A DNA stretch of 64,000 bases. It comes from Pseudomonas knackmussii B13 (GTDB taxonomy: Bacteria > Pseudomonadota > Gammaproteobacteria > Pseudomonadales > Pseudomonadaceae). The stretch spans positions 4,781,501 through 4,845,500 of the forward strand of contig NZ_HG322950.1 in assembly GCF_000689415.1 (NCBI RefSeq), in the 5' to 3' direction. The translations under genes and the position numbers were made by a program. The notes beneath the pieces were generated by a model. It had not been told where the DNA came from, did no database searches, and saw only the letters and a list, made by a program, of their open reading frames with translations. This document shows, in pieces, positions 28,149 to 37,572 of this stretch. Every line of letters starts with the position of its first letter. Within the stretch, counting starts at the first letter, position 1.

Positions 28149-29006
28149 ATGCGCCTGATCATCGTCAGCGGCCGCTCCGGCTCGGGCAAAAGTACAGCCC
28201 TCAACGTCCTCGAAGACAACGGCTTCTATTGCATCGACAACCTGCCGGCCAGCCTGCTGCCCGATCTGGCACAGCGCGCCCTGCTGCACACCGAACTGAT
28301 GCACCCGCAAGTTGCCGTGTCGATCGACGCGCGCAACCTGCCGAGCCAGCTCAAGCGCTTCCCCGAATTGCTGCAGGAAGCCCGCGACAAGCACATCCAG
28401 TGCGACGTGCTGTACCTCGACGCCGATGACGAAACGCTGCTCAAGCGCTTTTCGGAAACCCGCCGGCGCCACCCGCTGACCACCGATACCCGCTCGCTGG
28501 CCGAAGCCATCGCCGACGAGACGAACCTGCTCGGCCCGATCGCCGATCTCGCCGATCTCAAGCTGAACACGACAAACCTCAACCTCTACCAGTTGCGCGA
28601 CGTCATCAAACTGCGCCTGCTGAACAAGCCGGAGCTCGGCACCGCTTTCCTCGTCGAATCCTTCGGCTTCAAGCGCGGCATGCCGGTGGACGCCGATCTG
28701 GTGTTCGACGTGCGCTGCCTGCCCAACCCGTACTGGAAGCCCGAATTGCGCGAGCTTTCCGGCCTCGACAAGGAAGTGCAGGAGTATCTCGCCGAGCAGC
28801 CCGACGTGGAGGAGATGTTCCAGGACACCCTGGCGTACCTGAACAAATGGCTGCCGCGCTTCGCTGCGAGCAACCGCGCCTACGTCACCATTGCCATCGG
28901 CTGCACGGGCGGCCATCATCGCTCGGTGTTTCTGGCCGAGCGGATCGGCAAGGCGCTGAGAGATACCCTGAAGAACGTGCAGATTCGCCACCGCGACCTG
29001 AGCTAG
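28149..29006 (+). CDS. rapZ: RNase adaptor / nucleotide-binding protein RapZ
   Basis: The 285-residue RapZ (YvcJ) family protein has Walker A SGRSGSGKSTALNVLEDNG at the N-terminus and the C-terminal AIGCTGGHHRSVFLAERI, the RNA-binding/sensor part. In E. coli it presents the sRNA GlmZ to RNase E to set glucosamine-6-phosphate levels. I saw no GlmZ-like RNA in this window, so the role here may differ. The start is two bases after ptsN. Confidence 0.95.
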   Translation: MRLIIVSGRSGSGKSTALNVLEDNGFYCIDNLPASLLPDLAQRALLHTELMHPQVAVSIDARNLPSQLKRFPELLQEARDKHIQCDVLYLDADDETLLKRFSETRRRHPLTTDTRSLAEAIADETNLLGPIADLADLKLNTTNLNLYQLRDVIKLRLLNKPELGTAFLVESFGFKRGMPVDADLVFDVRCLPNPYWKPELRELSGLDKEVQEYLAEQPDVEEMFQDTLAYLNKWLPRFAASNRAYVTIAIGCTGGHHRSVFLAERIGKALRDTLKNVQIRHRDLS

Positions 29007-29039
29007 CAAGCGACCCGAAAAAAGGACAGCCCCCTCGCG

Positions 29040-29312
29040 ATGCCCGCCCTCGAAATCACCATCATCAACAAGCTCGGTCTGCATGCCCGCGCTGCCGCCA
29101 AGTTCGTCGGCGTGGCCGGTCGTTTCCCCTGCCAGATTCGTGTGGGCCGCAGCCCGGAAAACACGGTGGACGGCAAGAGCATCATGGCGGTCATGATGCT
29201 CGCCGCCGGCAAGGGGACCAATCTGCACCTGCTCGCCGAAGGCGAACAGGAGAACGAAGCGCTGCAGGCACTGACCGAGCTGATCAACAACTATTTCGAC
29301 GAAGGCGAGTAA
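29040..29312 (+). CDS. npr: Nitrogen-PTS phosphocarrier protein NPr
   Basis: The 90-residue HPr-family protein carries phosphate from EI-Ntr (PtsP) to PtsN. The active His is in KLGLHARAAAKFVG, and the regulatory Ser region is DGKSIMAVMML. Pseudomonas literature also calls the gene ptsO. It closes the rpoN operon and is followed by a strong bidirectional terminator. Here pmbA comes next, where PAO1 has several extra genes. Confidence 0.94.
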   Translation: MPALEITIINKLGLHARAAAKFVGVAGRFPCQIRVGRSPENTVDGKSIMAVMMLAAGKGTNLHLLAEGEQENEALQALTELINNYFDEGE

Positions 29313-29327
29313 GTTCGCCTCGACATG

Positions 29328-29355
29328 AAAAGCCCGCCATCTGGCGGGCTTTTTC
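29328..29355. terminator. Bidirectional terminator between npr and pmbA
   Basis: AAAAGCCCGCCA-TC-TGGCGGGCTTTTT is a 12-bp perfect stem. It ends the rpoN operon on the plus strand and pmbA on the minus strand. Confidence 0.95.
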
Positions 29356-29372
29356 TTTGCTCCGGCAACGTA

Positions 29373-30722
29373 TCAGTTGCCGGCGACCATCATGCGCTCC
29401 ACCAGCACCGAGCCGGTATGCAGGTTGCCGCGATTCTCGACGTCGTTACCCACCGCGAGGATGTTGGCGAAGAGGTCCCTGAGGTTGGCTGCGATGGTGA
29501 CTTCCTGCACCGGGAACTGGATTTCTCCGTTCTCCACCCAGTAACCGCCCGCACCGCGGGAGTAGTCGCCTGTAACCAGATTGACGCCCTGCCCCATCAA
29601 CTCGGTGACCAGCAGGCCGCGCCCCATGCGGCGCAGCAGCGCCTTCTGGTCTTCATCGCCGTGGCTGACGAAGAGGTTATGCACGCCGCCTGCGTTCGCA
29701 GTGCTCGGCATGCCCAGCTTGCGGCCGGAATAGGTGCCAAGCACGTAGGACACCAGTTCGCCGTTCTCCACGAAAGGCTTCGCGTAGGTCGCCAGGCCAT
29801 CGTTGTCGAAGGAGGCACTGCCCAGGGCGCCACGCAACAGCGGACGCTCATCGAGGGTCAGCCATTCCGGGAACAATTTCTGGCCGAGACATCCTTCGAG
29901 GAAGGACGATTTGCGGTACAGGCTGCCGCCGGAGATGGCACCGAGGAAGTGACCGAACAGCCCTACCGCGACCTCCGGAGCGAACAGCACCGGTACTTCC
30001 GCGGTTGGAACCGGACGCGCGCCCAGACGCAGCGCAGCACGCTGAGCAGCACGACGGCCAATGTTCTCCGGGCTATCGAGCAGGTCGCCACGGCGACTCA
30101 CGTCGTACCAGTAATCGCGCTGCATCTGCCCCTCACCCTCGGCGATCATCACGCAGCTCAGGCTATGCCGCGAACTGGCGTAGCCGCCTATGAAGCCGTG
30201 GCTGTTGCCGTAAACGCGGCAGCCATAGTGGGTATTCAGCGTAGTGCCGTCAGCCTTGGTGACCCGCGCATCGGTGGCGAATGCTGCCGCCTCGCAGGCC
30301 AGGGCGCGCTCGACTGCCTGATCCGGGTTCAGGTCCCAGGGATGATAGAGGTCCAGATCCGGCAGATCGCGGGCCATCAACGCCGGATCAGCCAGCCCGG
30401 CGCATTCGTCCTCGGATGCATGCTTGGCGATGGCAAGGGCCGCCGCCACGGTTTCCCGGATGGCTGCCTCGCCGGTCGCCGACGTGCTCGCCGAGCCCTT
30501 GCGCTGGCCGACGTACAGGGTGATTCCAAAGCCCTGATCACGGTTGAATTCGACGGTCTCCACCTCGCCCTGGCGCACGCTGGTGGACAGCCCCTGCTCA
30601 AGCGACACCGCCACTTCGCAGCCGCTGGCGCCCTGACGCTTCGCTTCGGCGACTATCCGCTCGACCTGCTCGCGCAGTTCCGGAAGCGCTTCCGGGCCGA
30701 CTGCCTTGGCCTGTTCACTCAT
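29373..30722 (-). CDS. pmbA: Metalloprotease-associated protein PmbA (TldE)
   Basis: PmbA is the partner of TldD in a heterodimeric peptidase that matures peptides such as microcin B17 and degrades unfolded peptides. It lacks the zinc HExxxH that TldD supplies. Landmarks are GCEVAVSLEQGLSTSVRQGE and the C-terminal GYWVENGEIQFPVQEVTIA. At 449 residues it is standard. AGGAG lies nine bases before the ATG. It is divergent from darP, with the partner tldD about 0.7 kb away. Confidence 0.95.
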   Translation of the reverse strand: MSEQAKAVGPEALPELREQVERIVAEAKRQGASGCEVAVSLEQGLSTSVRQGEVETVEFNRDQGFGITLYVGQRKGSASTSATGEAAIRETVAAALAIAKHASEDECAGLADPALMARDLPDLDLYHPWDLNPDQAVERALACEAAAFATDARVTKADGTTLNTHYGCRVYGNSHGFIGGYASSRHSLSCVMIAEGEGQMQRDYWYDVSRRGDLLDSPENIGRRAAQRAALRLGARPVPTAEVPVLFAPEVAVGLFGHFLGAISGGSLYRKSSFLEGCLGQKLFPEWLTLDERPLLRGALGSASFDNDGLATYAKPFVENGELVSYVLGTYSGRKLGMPSTANAGGVHNLFVSHGDEDQKALLRRMGRGLLVTELMGQGVNLVTGDYSRGAGGYWVENGEIQFPVQEVTIAANLRDLFANILAVGNDVENRGNLHTGSVLVERMMVAGN

Positions 30723-30841
30723 TGCGCAACACTCCTGTTCTGTCCCGCGACCGGCTGCTTCGGCGCCGGCAGACCGCGGGCGGGCCGGACAATCGGCCCT
30801 CGACTGGTTATCATGGCGGCGTTTTCCACTGGACCACCGCC

Positions 30842-31366
30842 ATGGCTGATTATCAAGACGACGACTCGCTGTTCGGAGAGAAGAGCAAGACGCAAGTAAA
30901 ACGCGAGATGCACGCCCTGCAGGACCTCGGCGAGCGCCTGACCGCGCTCAAGCCCGACATGCTCGACCGCCTGCCGCTCACCGAACCGCTGCGCCGCGCG
31001 CTCGACGAGGCACCCAAGCACAAGGCCCACGCCGCCGCCAAACGCCACCGGCAGTTCATCGGCAAGCTGATGCGCGACCAGGACCTCGAAGCCATAGTCG
31101 CGCTGCTCGACCAGCTGGACAGCTCGACCCGCCAGTACAACGAGCGCTTCCACGCCCTCGAACGCTGGCGCGACCGCCTGATCGAAGGCGGCGACGAAGC
31201 CCTCTCGACATTCTTCGCCGAGTATCCGGACAGCGATCGCCAGCACTTGCTGCAGCTGATCCGCCACGCCCAGCACGAAGCGGCTCATAACAAACCGCCA
31301 GCCGCAGCGCGGAAGATCTTCAAGTACATCCGCGAACTCGACGAGCTCAAACGCGGCCTGCGATAA
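30842..31366 (+). CDS. darP: Ribosome-associated protein DarP (YjgA)
   Basis: The 174-residue YjgA/DUF615 protein associates with 50S precursors and promotes late assembly of the peptidyl transferase centre in E. coli. It is highly charged and helical: KTQVKREMHALQDLGERLTA at the start and AARKIFKYIRELDELKRGL at the end. The ATG at 30842 (MADYQDDDSLFGEKSKTQ) is chosen over an upstream frame that reads into the pmbA leader. It lies between pmbA and tldD, as in many gammaproteobacteria. Confidence 0.93.
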   Translation: MADYQDDDSLFGEKSKTQVKREMHALQDLGERLTALKPDMLDRLPLTEPLRRALDEAPKHKAHAAAKRHRQFIGKLMRDQDLEAIVALLDQLDSSTRQYNERFHALERWRDRLIEGGDEALSTFFAEYPDSDRQHLLQLIRHAQHEAAHNKPPAAARKIFKYIRELDELKRGLR

Positions 31367-31385
31367 GCCTGAGCACACCGGCGCC

Positions 31386-32828
31386 TCAGGCGCCGGTCCC
31401 GCCTACGGTAATGCCGTCGATCTTCAGGGTCGGCTGGCCGACACCCACCGGTACCGACTGGCCGTCCTTGCCGCAGGTACCCACACCGCTGTCCAGGGCC
31501 ATGTCGTTGCCCACCATGGACACCCGGCTCATCACTTCCGGACCGTTGCCGATCAGGGTCGCGCCCTTCACCGGACGGGTGATCTTGCCGTTCTCGATCA
31601 GGTAGGCCTCGCTGGTGGCGAAGACGAACTTGCCGCTGGTGATATCCACCTGGCCACCGCCGAGGTTGGCGCAGTAGATGCCCCTCTCCACGCTGGCAAT
31701 GATTTCGTCCGGCTCGCTCTGGCCGGCCAACATGTAGGTGTTGGTCATGCGCGGCATCGGCAGGTGCGCATAGGACTCGCGGCGGCCGTTGCCGGTGCGC
31801 GCCACACCCATCAGGCGGGCATTGAGCTTGTCCTGCATGTAGCCCTTGAGGATGCCGTTCTCGATCAGCACGTTGTACTGGGTGGGAGTGCCTTCGTCAT
31901 CCACCGACAGCGAGCCGCGACGTCCAGCCAGGGTGCCATCGTCGACGATGGTGCACAGGCTCGACGCAACCTTCTCGCCGATGCGCCCGCTATAGGCCGA
32001 ACTGCCCTTGCGGTTGAAGTCGCCTTCCAGGCCGTGGCCGACCGCTTCGTGCAGCAGCACGCCTGACCAGCCGGCGCCCATCACCACCGGCAAGGTGCCG
32101 GCCGGTGCAGGTACCGCCTCGAGGTTGACCAGGGCTTGGCGCAGCGCCTCGCGGGCGTAGGACATGGCGCGGTCTTCCTGGAGGAAGTAGCGGTAGTCGG
32201 TACGCCCGCCGCCGCCGTGGCCACCGCGTTCGCGACGGCCGTTCTGCTCGACGATGACGCTGACGTTGAAGCGCACCAGCGGGCGGATATCCGCTGCCAG
32301 CGAACCATCAGCCGCGGCGACGAGGATCTGCTCCCAGACACCGGCCAGGCTCACGGTGACCTGCTGGATGCGCGGGTCGAGCGCGCGGGTGGCGGCATCG
32401 ATCTTCTGCAGCAGCTCGACCTTCTCGGCGCGGCTGAGTACGTCCAGCGGGTTGTCGCCGGCATACAGGCGCGGCGGCACCGTGGCGCGGAACGCCTGCA
32501 CCTTGCCGTTCTGCCCGGCGCGGGAAATCGAACGCGCGGCACGCGCCGCCTCGCCCAGGGCCTGGGCGTTGATGGCATTGCTGTAGGCGAAGCCCGTTTT
32601 CTCTCCGGACTGTGCACGCACGCCAACGCCCTGGTCCATATGGAAGCTGCCTTCCTTGACGATGCCGTCTTCGAGCATCCAGGACTCGGAAACCTGGCTC
32701 TGGAAGTACAGGTCGGCGGCGTCGATACCCGGGCCGCTCAGCTCGTGCAGGATCGGTTGCAGACCGTCGATATCCAGTCCGCCCGGGGCCAGCAGCTGCT
32801 GGCTCACCGATGACAACAACTCGCTCAT
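31386..32828 (-). CDS. tldD: Metalloprotease TldD
   Basis: TldD is the catalytic zinc subunit of the TldD/E peptidase. The active motif HExxxH is in VLLHEAVGHGLEGD, and the downstream Cys-containing segment SGVGTCGKDGQSVPVGVGQ is conserved. I start at the ATG at 32828 (MSELLSSVSQQLL, 480 residues), because GGAG sits five bases upstream. The GTG six bases earlier is too close to it. It lies two bases after the amidase gene and is probably co-transcribed with it and yhdP-rng upstream. Confidence 0.96.
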   Translation of the reverse strand: MSELLSSVSQQLLAPGGLDIDGLQPILHELSGPGIDAADLYFQSQVSESWMLEDGIVKEGSFHMDQGVGVRAQSGEKTGFAYSNAINAQALGEAARAARSISRAGQNGKVQAFRATVPPRLYAGDNPLDVLSRAEKVELLQKIDAATRALDPRIQQVTVSLAGVWEQILVAAADGSLAADIRPLVRFNVSVIVEQNGRRERGGHGGGGRTDYRYFLQEDRAMSYAREALRQALVNLEAVPAPAGTLPVVMGAGWSGVLLHEAVGHGLEGDFNRKGSSAYSGRIGEKVASSLCTIVDDGTLAGRRGSLSVDDEGTPTQYNVLIENGILKGYMQDKLNARLMGVARTGNGRRESYAHLPMPRMTNTYMLAGQSEPDEIIASVERGIYCANLGGGQVDITSGKFVFATSEAYLIENGKITRPVKGATLIGNGPEVMSRVSMVGNDMALDSGVGTCGKDGQSVPVGVGQPTLKIDGITVGGTGA

Positions 32829-32830
32829 AG

Positions 32831-33679
32831 TCACTCCGTAGGCGCCGGACCGGGTTCGGCCGGCGGATAGAATCTGCGATGGCGGACCACCGGCATGCGC
32901 TGCCGGACCGCCGCTTGTTCTTCACTGTCGCGCTCGGCCAGCAGCACCGCTTCGCCCTTGGCCTGTTCGGCGAGGATGCGTCCCCAGGGGTCGACGATGG
33001 CCGACTGGCCCCAGGTTTCGCGACCGCGTGGATGGCTACCGCCCTGCCCCGCAGCCAGCACGTAGCATTGGGTTTCGATGGCGCGGGCGCGGATGAGTAT
33101 TTCCCAGTGTGCCTGGCCCGTTACCGCGGTGAACGCCGAAGGCGTGCTGATGAGCTCGGCGCCCGCTTCACGCAGTCGCGTATAGAGCTCGGGGAAGCGC
33201 AGGTCGTAGCAGACCGTCAGGCCGAGGCGCCCCACTGGCGTATCGGCAACTACCACACGGTCGCCGAAGGCGTAGTCGTCGGACTCGCGATAGCGGCCAC
33301 GCGCATCGGCCACGTCCACATCGAACAGGTGCAGCTTGTCGTAGCGCGCCACCCTTTCGCCGCGTTCGTCGAACAGCAACGAGCACGCGTTGGCCTTCTC
33401 CTGCGGCCGATCTTCAGGCGGCAACGGTATGGTCCCGCCGACTATCCACAAGCTGAGGTCGCGGGCAGTGCTTTTCAACCAGGGCAGGATCGGGCCTTCG
33501 CCGAGTGCCTCGGCACGCCCGAGGTCGGCCAGGTCGCGGCGGCCCATGGCGGCGAAATTTTCCGGCAGCACGGCGAGGCGGGCGCCCCCTTCGGCAGCCT
33601 GTTCGAGCAAGCGACGGGCGGCGGCGAGGTTGGCCAGGACATCGTCCTGGCTGACCATCTGGATCACGGCGATGGACAT
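32831..33679 (-). CDS. Carbon-nitrogen hydrolase (Nit1-type amidase)
   Basis: The 282-residue nitrilase-superfamily amidase has the catalytic triad Glu in VLPENFAAMG, Lys in YDKLHLFDVD and Cys in TVCYDLRFPELY. The closest well-known group is the Nit1/deaminated-glutathione amidase type. The substrate here is not certain. The ATG at 33679 (MSIAVIQMVSQDDVLANLAA) has CGGAG upstream, better than the TTG before it. It lies between yhdP and tldD on one strand, as at PA4475. Confidence 0.9.
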   Translation of the reverse strand: MSIAVIQMVSQDDVLANLAAARRLLEQAAEGGARLAVLPENFAAMGRRDLADLGRAEALGEGPILPWLKSTARDLSLWIVGGTIPLPPEDRPQEKANACSLLFDERGERVARYDKLHLFDVDVADARGRYRESDDYAFGDRVVVADTPVGRLGLTVCYDLRFPELYTRLREAGAELISTPSAFTAVTGQAHWEILIRARAIETQCYVLAAGQGGSHPRGRETWGQSAIVDPWGRILAEQAKGEAVLLAERDSEEQAAVRQRMPVVRHRRFYPPAEPGPAPTE

Positions 33680-33736
33680 GCGGTTCTCCGACAACGGATG
33701 GCGTTCATCCTAACCGATGGGCCCCGGCTCTGCTCG

Positions 33737-36700
33737 TCAGGGTTTCTTGAGCGGCTTGCGGAAACTGATGTTGGGGTTCTGCCACGGCCCCATGACGCTG
33801 TATTCCACGCTGGCGAAACGCGAGACCTTGTCGCCCAGCAGCTTGTCGACCACGAAGAGCGCACCGCCCACCGCCGGGGCGCCGACGATCAGCGCGGCCA
33901 GCGGCAGGTTGTTGGTCAGCGGCAGGGTCACCAGCAGCTTGGCGTCGATCTGGTCGTGGGCCATGTCGAGGGTGCCGTTCATCTCGATGTTGCTCGACGG
34001 GCCGCTGAGCTTGATCGGCTCGCGGGTCAGGTAGACACCATCGGTGGCGCTCAGCACGCCCTTCACCTGGTCGTAGCTCAGGCCCTTGCCGAACAGGTCG
34101 GAGAAGTCCAGGCGCAAGCGGCGGTTGATCGCATTGAAGTTGAGCAGACCGAACACCCGCAACGCGTTGGCCCCGCCCTCGACATCGACGAACTGGCCCT
34201 TGCGCATGTCCGCATCCATTCGCCCACCGAAGCGACGCAGGCTGATGTAGGCCGGGGAGCCCGGCCAGCCGCCATCGATGTCCAGGCGGAAGCGCTCGCT
34301 GGTGGCGGTGGGCGCGAAGTCCCAGGCCTTGAGCACATCGGCCAGGTTCTTGCCGTCCAGCCCACCCTTGAAGCTGCTGCGCGTACTGCCGGGCAGGCCT
34401 TCCCAGCGCAGGGTGCCGCGCACCTTCAGGCCGCGCATGTCGAGATCGACATTGTTGAACGTGGTGCCGCTGGGCGTCGGCCGCACGTTGAAGTTCCACG
34501 CACCTATCGCCTTGCCGCCCTGGGACAATTGGGCAATGGCCACATCCATGGCCGGCAGGCTGCGCGGATCGACCTTGTCCAGCGGGTCCTGGGCCACCGT
34601 CGGCGCGGCCGCCAGGTCGCTGGTGGGGTTCTTCGGCAGGTCCAGCCGCTGCAGGCGAATCTGGATCGGCCGGCTGCCGCCCTGCGGGATCTGCACCTGG
34701 CCGTCCAGCACGCTGCTTTTGAGCCCGAGATTCCAGGCGCCGTCGCTGCGCGCGAGGGTTACGCCAAGGTTGTCCATGCTGCCGCCGAACCCGTGGAAGC
34801 TGCCGATCTGCAGGTTCGCGCCGGACACCAGGCCCGCAGCGCCCTGGGCCTGCGTGTTGGCGTACTGCTTGGCGAAGGCAATCCAGGCATCGGCGTCCAG
34901 GCTGTCCAGCTTGCCGCGCACCTGCAGGCCGGGCGTGTTGGGCAGCACAGCTGGATCGCCGCCCAGAAGGAGCATGCCGCGCCCCGCTAGCGGCTGCTCG
35001 GGCGCCGCCGCATATGCCAGGCTGGCATTGCTGCCGTAAGTCGCCCAGTAGCGCCGCTCGGGGCCGTCCAGGGTCATGCGCCATTGGCTCTGGCGTGCTT
35101 CGTCGACGGCCTTGCCCAGCGGCGCCGGGAGGTCGATGGCCAGGCCCTTGAGGTCGGAATCGACCTGCAGTTGGCTGTCCTTGCCGGCGATCAGCAGGTC
35201 GAGCTTGAACGGAATGCGTCCGGAGAGCGGCAGCGCCTGCTTCACGCCGCCCCAGTCGAGCAGGTTCTTCAGCGGCACCTGGCCGTTGGCCAGGATGCGG
35301 CTGCGCGGCGCACCGGGCGCGCCTTCGGCGCGAATGCTCGCGGCGATCCGCGAACCGAGGGCCTGGGCGCTGATCTTCTGCCCGCTCAGGCCGCTCGCGG
35401 TGTCGTAGCGGAAGTCGCCCTTGAGCTGGCTCAGCTCCAGGACGGGCTTGGCGATCTTCAGCCGCGCCTTGTCGGTGGAGAAGTCGACCACCACCTGCGA
35501 CTTCGTGGCCTGAGCCTTGGCCAGCGGAATGTCGAGCTTGAGGTGGCCCTGCAGCGGCCCCTCGCCTTCCCAGCCAGCGAAGGTCTGCTGCACGCCGATG
35601 GGCGATTCCTGGAGGATCTTCAGGCCGTCGCCGAGGCTGCTGTCGACATCGCCATCGACATACAGGCGGCTGACTTCGCCCGCCGGCACATGGGGAATAT
35701 CCACAGCCACATCGCGCACCTGGCTCTGCAGGATGCGCCCGGATTGCGCACGGATGCGCACGCCACTGTCCTCGACGAACACTTCGCCCTCGGCCTGGCT
35801 CAGCACCGGCCAGCCGGGCTGATAGTCCAGCTCGCCATCATGCACCTTGAAGTACAGGCTCATGGCATGGTCTTCCGGTGCCGCGCCCTTCTTCAGCGAA
35901 CCCTGCCACTGGAAGTAGCCCTGCTCGACGCGGCCGCCCTTGATGGCGGTGGTCAGCCAGTGCGCCAGGTCCTTGCTCATCTCCGGCAGCACGGTGGGCA
36001 GGAACAGCGGGGTGTAGCGACCGTCACCCTCGCTCATGCCGACGCGCAGGTCCATGTAGCTTTCCTGCTCGTGGTCATGCATCAGGCGGATCAGCATGTC
36101 GCCGCCCAGGCGCCCGTAGTCGCTCTCCACCTTCATCAGGTGGCTGCCGAGGGTGAATGCCTGGTCGTCCCAGCGCCAGAACAGCCGTGCGTTGGCGGTG
36201 CGGAAGCGCCAGGGCTCGGGGAACAGGGTCGCCAGGTGCAGGGTGAAGTCCTGGGCATTGGCGTCCAGCTGGCCGCCGCCGAGGTTGCCGCTGAAGGTGC
36301 CGTCGACGTTGGCCACCGCCGGCACTTCGTGGAACGCGGCGACGCCGACTTTTTCGAGGTTGAAGGCGTAACCCAGGCGCTCCGGGCCCTGGCGCTGCGG
36401 CCAGTAATCGAAATTGAGGTTGTGCAGGACGCCCTTGGGCTGCAGCCCACGCAGCCACTCCACGGCCTTGTCCGGCATCGGCGCCAGGCTTTCCACCACC
36501 GGCAGCAGCGGGCCGAGATCAAGACGATCGGCGCGAAGTTGCCAGTGCTCTTCGCCCTTGCGTTGCAGCGCGAGGTCCATTTCCACCTCGCCCCAGCGCT
36601 GGCCGCCGAGGTTGCCCGCCAGGTTGCTGACGCGCAGGCGCAGGTCATCGCCCTCGCGCTGGAAATACAGCCCGACGCCCAGGTCGGCGACCTTCACCGG

Positions 36701-37558
36701 CTCGCGCCCATCGAACGACGCCTGTATCTGCGGCGCATTGAGTCGGGCCACGGCGGCGTTCGCCTGGCCTTTCTCGACCCGCGCCCAGAACTCGCCGCCG
36801 GCTTCGAGCTGGTGGATACGCCATTGCCGGGTCAGGCTGGGCGGCAGCCATTTCGCCCAGTCGCTCTGCGGCAGGCTCAGGTAGAAGTCGGCGGAGCTGC
36901 GCTGCCAGTCGCCGCGATCGACGTGTGCATCCACGCGCCAGGCCACTGGCTGGCCATCGGGCAGCGTCACGCGGCCGTCCAGGCGCTGGCCGAAGACGCC
37001 GCTGTGCAGGGTCAGTCCCAGGTAGGTCAGGCTCAACGATGGGCCGCCGTGGGGCAGCAGGGTCAGCTGGCTGTCCAGCAGTGTGAGGCGGCGCGGAGTC
37101 AGCAGCAGGTCGATCAGCTGGCGCGGGTCGGTCGCGCCCGAACGCTGCGGCAGCCCCTCGACCGACCAGTGGCCGTCCTCGCCTTCGCGGAAGCTCAGTT
37201 GCAGGCCCTGCAGTTCCAGGCTGTCGATTCGTGGCTGGCGCGCCAGCACACTGGCGATGAGGTCCGGGGTCAGGCGCACGTGCTCCAGGCGCAGCGCGTC
37301 ACTGCCAACGCCGACCTGGATGTCGTGTACCGTGATGACCGGACCGAAGCCCTGCCAACTGCCCTCCAGCGCACCGATCTCGACCGGCATGCCGAGCCGC
37401 GCGCTGACCTGCTCGACCAGGTCATTGCGGTATTCGCCGAGCAATGGCGCAAGTTGGCGCCCGAGGCTGACGTAGAGGGCAAGCAGGACCAGCACCAGGG
37501 CGCAGAGCCCCAGCAGCAGACGCAACAGGCGCGCGAAGTAGCGGCCGAAGCGCTCCAT
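33737..37558 (-). CDS. yhdP: AsmA-like envelope protein YhdP
   Basis: The 1273-residue giant AsmA-family protein is one of the bridge-like proteins (YhdP, TamB, YdbH) thought to carry phospholipids from inner to outer membrane. A single N-terminal anchor (LLRLLLGLCALVLVLLALYV) is followed by a long periplasmic beta-rich region. The C-terminal AsmA_2 domain is seen at FNAINRRLRLDFSDLFGKG and ALIVGAPAVGGALFVVDKL. The length fits E. coli YhdP (about 1266). It lies 14 bp after rng. It works on the same membrane problem as mlaFEDCB in this window. Confidence 0.93.
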   Translation of the reverse strand: MERFGRYFARLLRLLLGLCALVLVLLALYVSLGRQLAPLLGEYRNDLVEQVSARLGMPVEIGALEGSWQGFGPVITVHDIQVGVGSDALRLEHVRLTPDLIASVLARQPRIDSLELQGLQLSFREGEDGHWSVEGLPQRSGATDPRQLIDLLLTPRRLTLLDSQLTLLPHGGPSLSLTYLGLTLHSGVFGQRLDGRVTLPDGQPVAWRVDAHVDRGDWQRSSADFYLSLPQSDWAKWLPPSLTRQWRIHQLEAGGEFWARVEKGQANAAVARLNAPQIQASFDGREPVKVADLGVGLYFQREGDDLRLRVSNLAGNLGGQRWGEVEMDLALQRKGEEHWQLRADRLDLGPLLPVVESLAPMPDKAVEWLRGLQPKGVLHNLNFDYWPQRQGPERLGYAFNLEKVGVAAFHEVPAVANVDGTFSGNLGGGQLDANAQDFTLHLATLFPEPWRFRTANARLFWRWDDQAFTLGSHLMKVESDYGRLGGDMLIRLMHDHEQESYMDLRVGMSEGDGRYTPLFLPTVLPEMSKDLAHWLTTAIKGGRVEQGYFQWQGSLKKGAAPEDHAMSLYFKVHDGELDYQPGWPVLSQAEGEVFVEDSGVRIRAQSGRILQSQVRDVAVDIPHVPAGEVSRLYVDGDVDSSLGDGLKILQESPIGVQQTFAGWEGEGPLQGHLKLDIPLAKAQATKSQVVVDFSTDKARLKIAKPVLELSQLKGDFRYDTASGLSGQKISAQALGSRIAASIRAEGAPGAPRSRILANGQVPLKNLLDWGGVKQALPLSGRIPFKLDLLIAGKDSQLQVDSDLKGLAIDLPAPLGKAVDEARQSQWRMTLDGPERRYWATYGSNASLAYAAAPEQPLAGRGMLLLGGDPAVLPNTPGLQVRGKLDSLDADAWIAFAKQYANTQAQGAAGLVSGANLQIGSFHGFGGSMDNLGVTLARSDGAWNLGLKSSVLDGQVQIPQGGSRPIQIRLQRLDLPKNPTSDLAAAPTVAQDPLDKVDPRSLPAMDVAIAQLSQGGKAIGAWNFNVRPTPSGTTFNNVDLDMRGLKVRGTLRWEGLPGSTRSSFKGGLDGKNLADVLKAWDFAPTATSERFRLDIDGGWPGSPAYISLRRFGGRMDADMRKGQFVDVEGGANALRVFGLLNFNAINRRLRLDFSDLFGKGLSYDQVKGVLSATDGVYLTREPIKLSGPSSNIEMNGTLDMAHDQIDAKLLVTLPLTNNLPLAALIVGAPAVGGALFVVDKLLGDKVSRFASVEYSVMGPWQNPNISFRKPLKKP

Positions 37559-37572
37559 CTCAGGCGCGCGCT

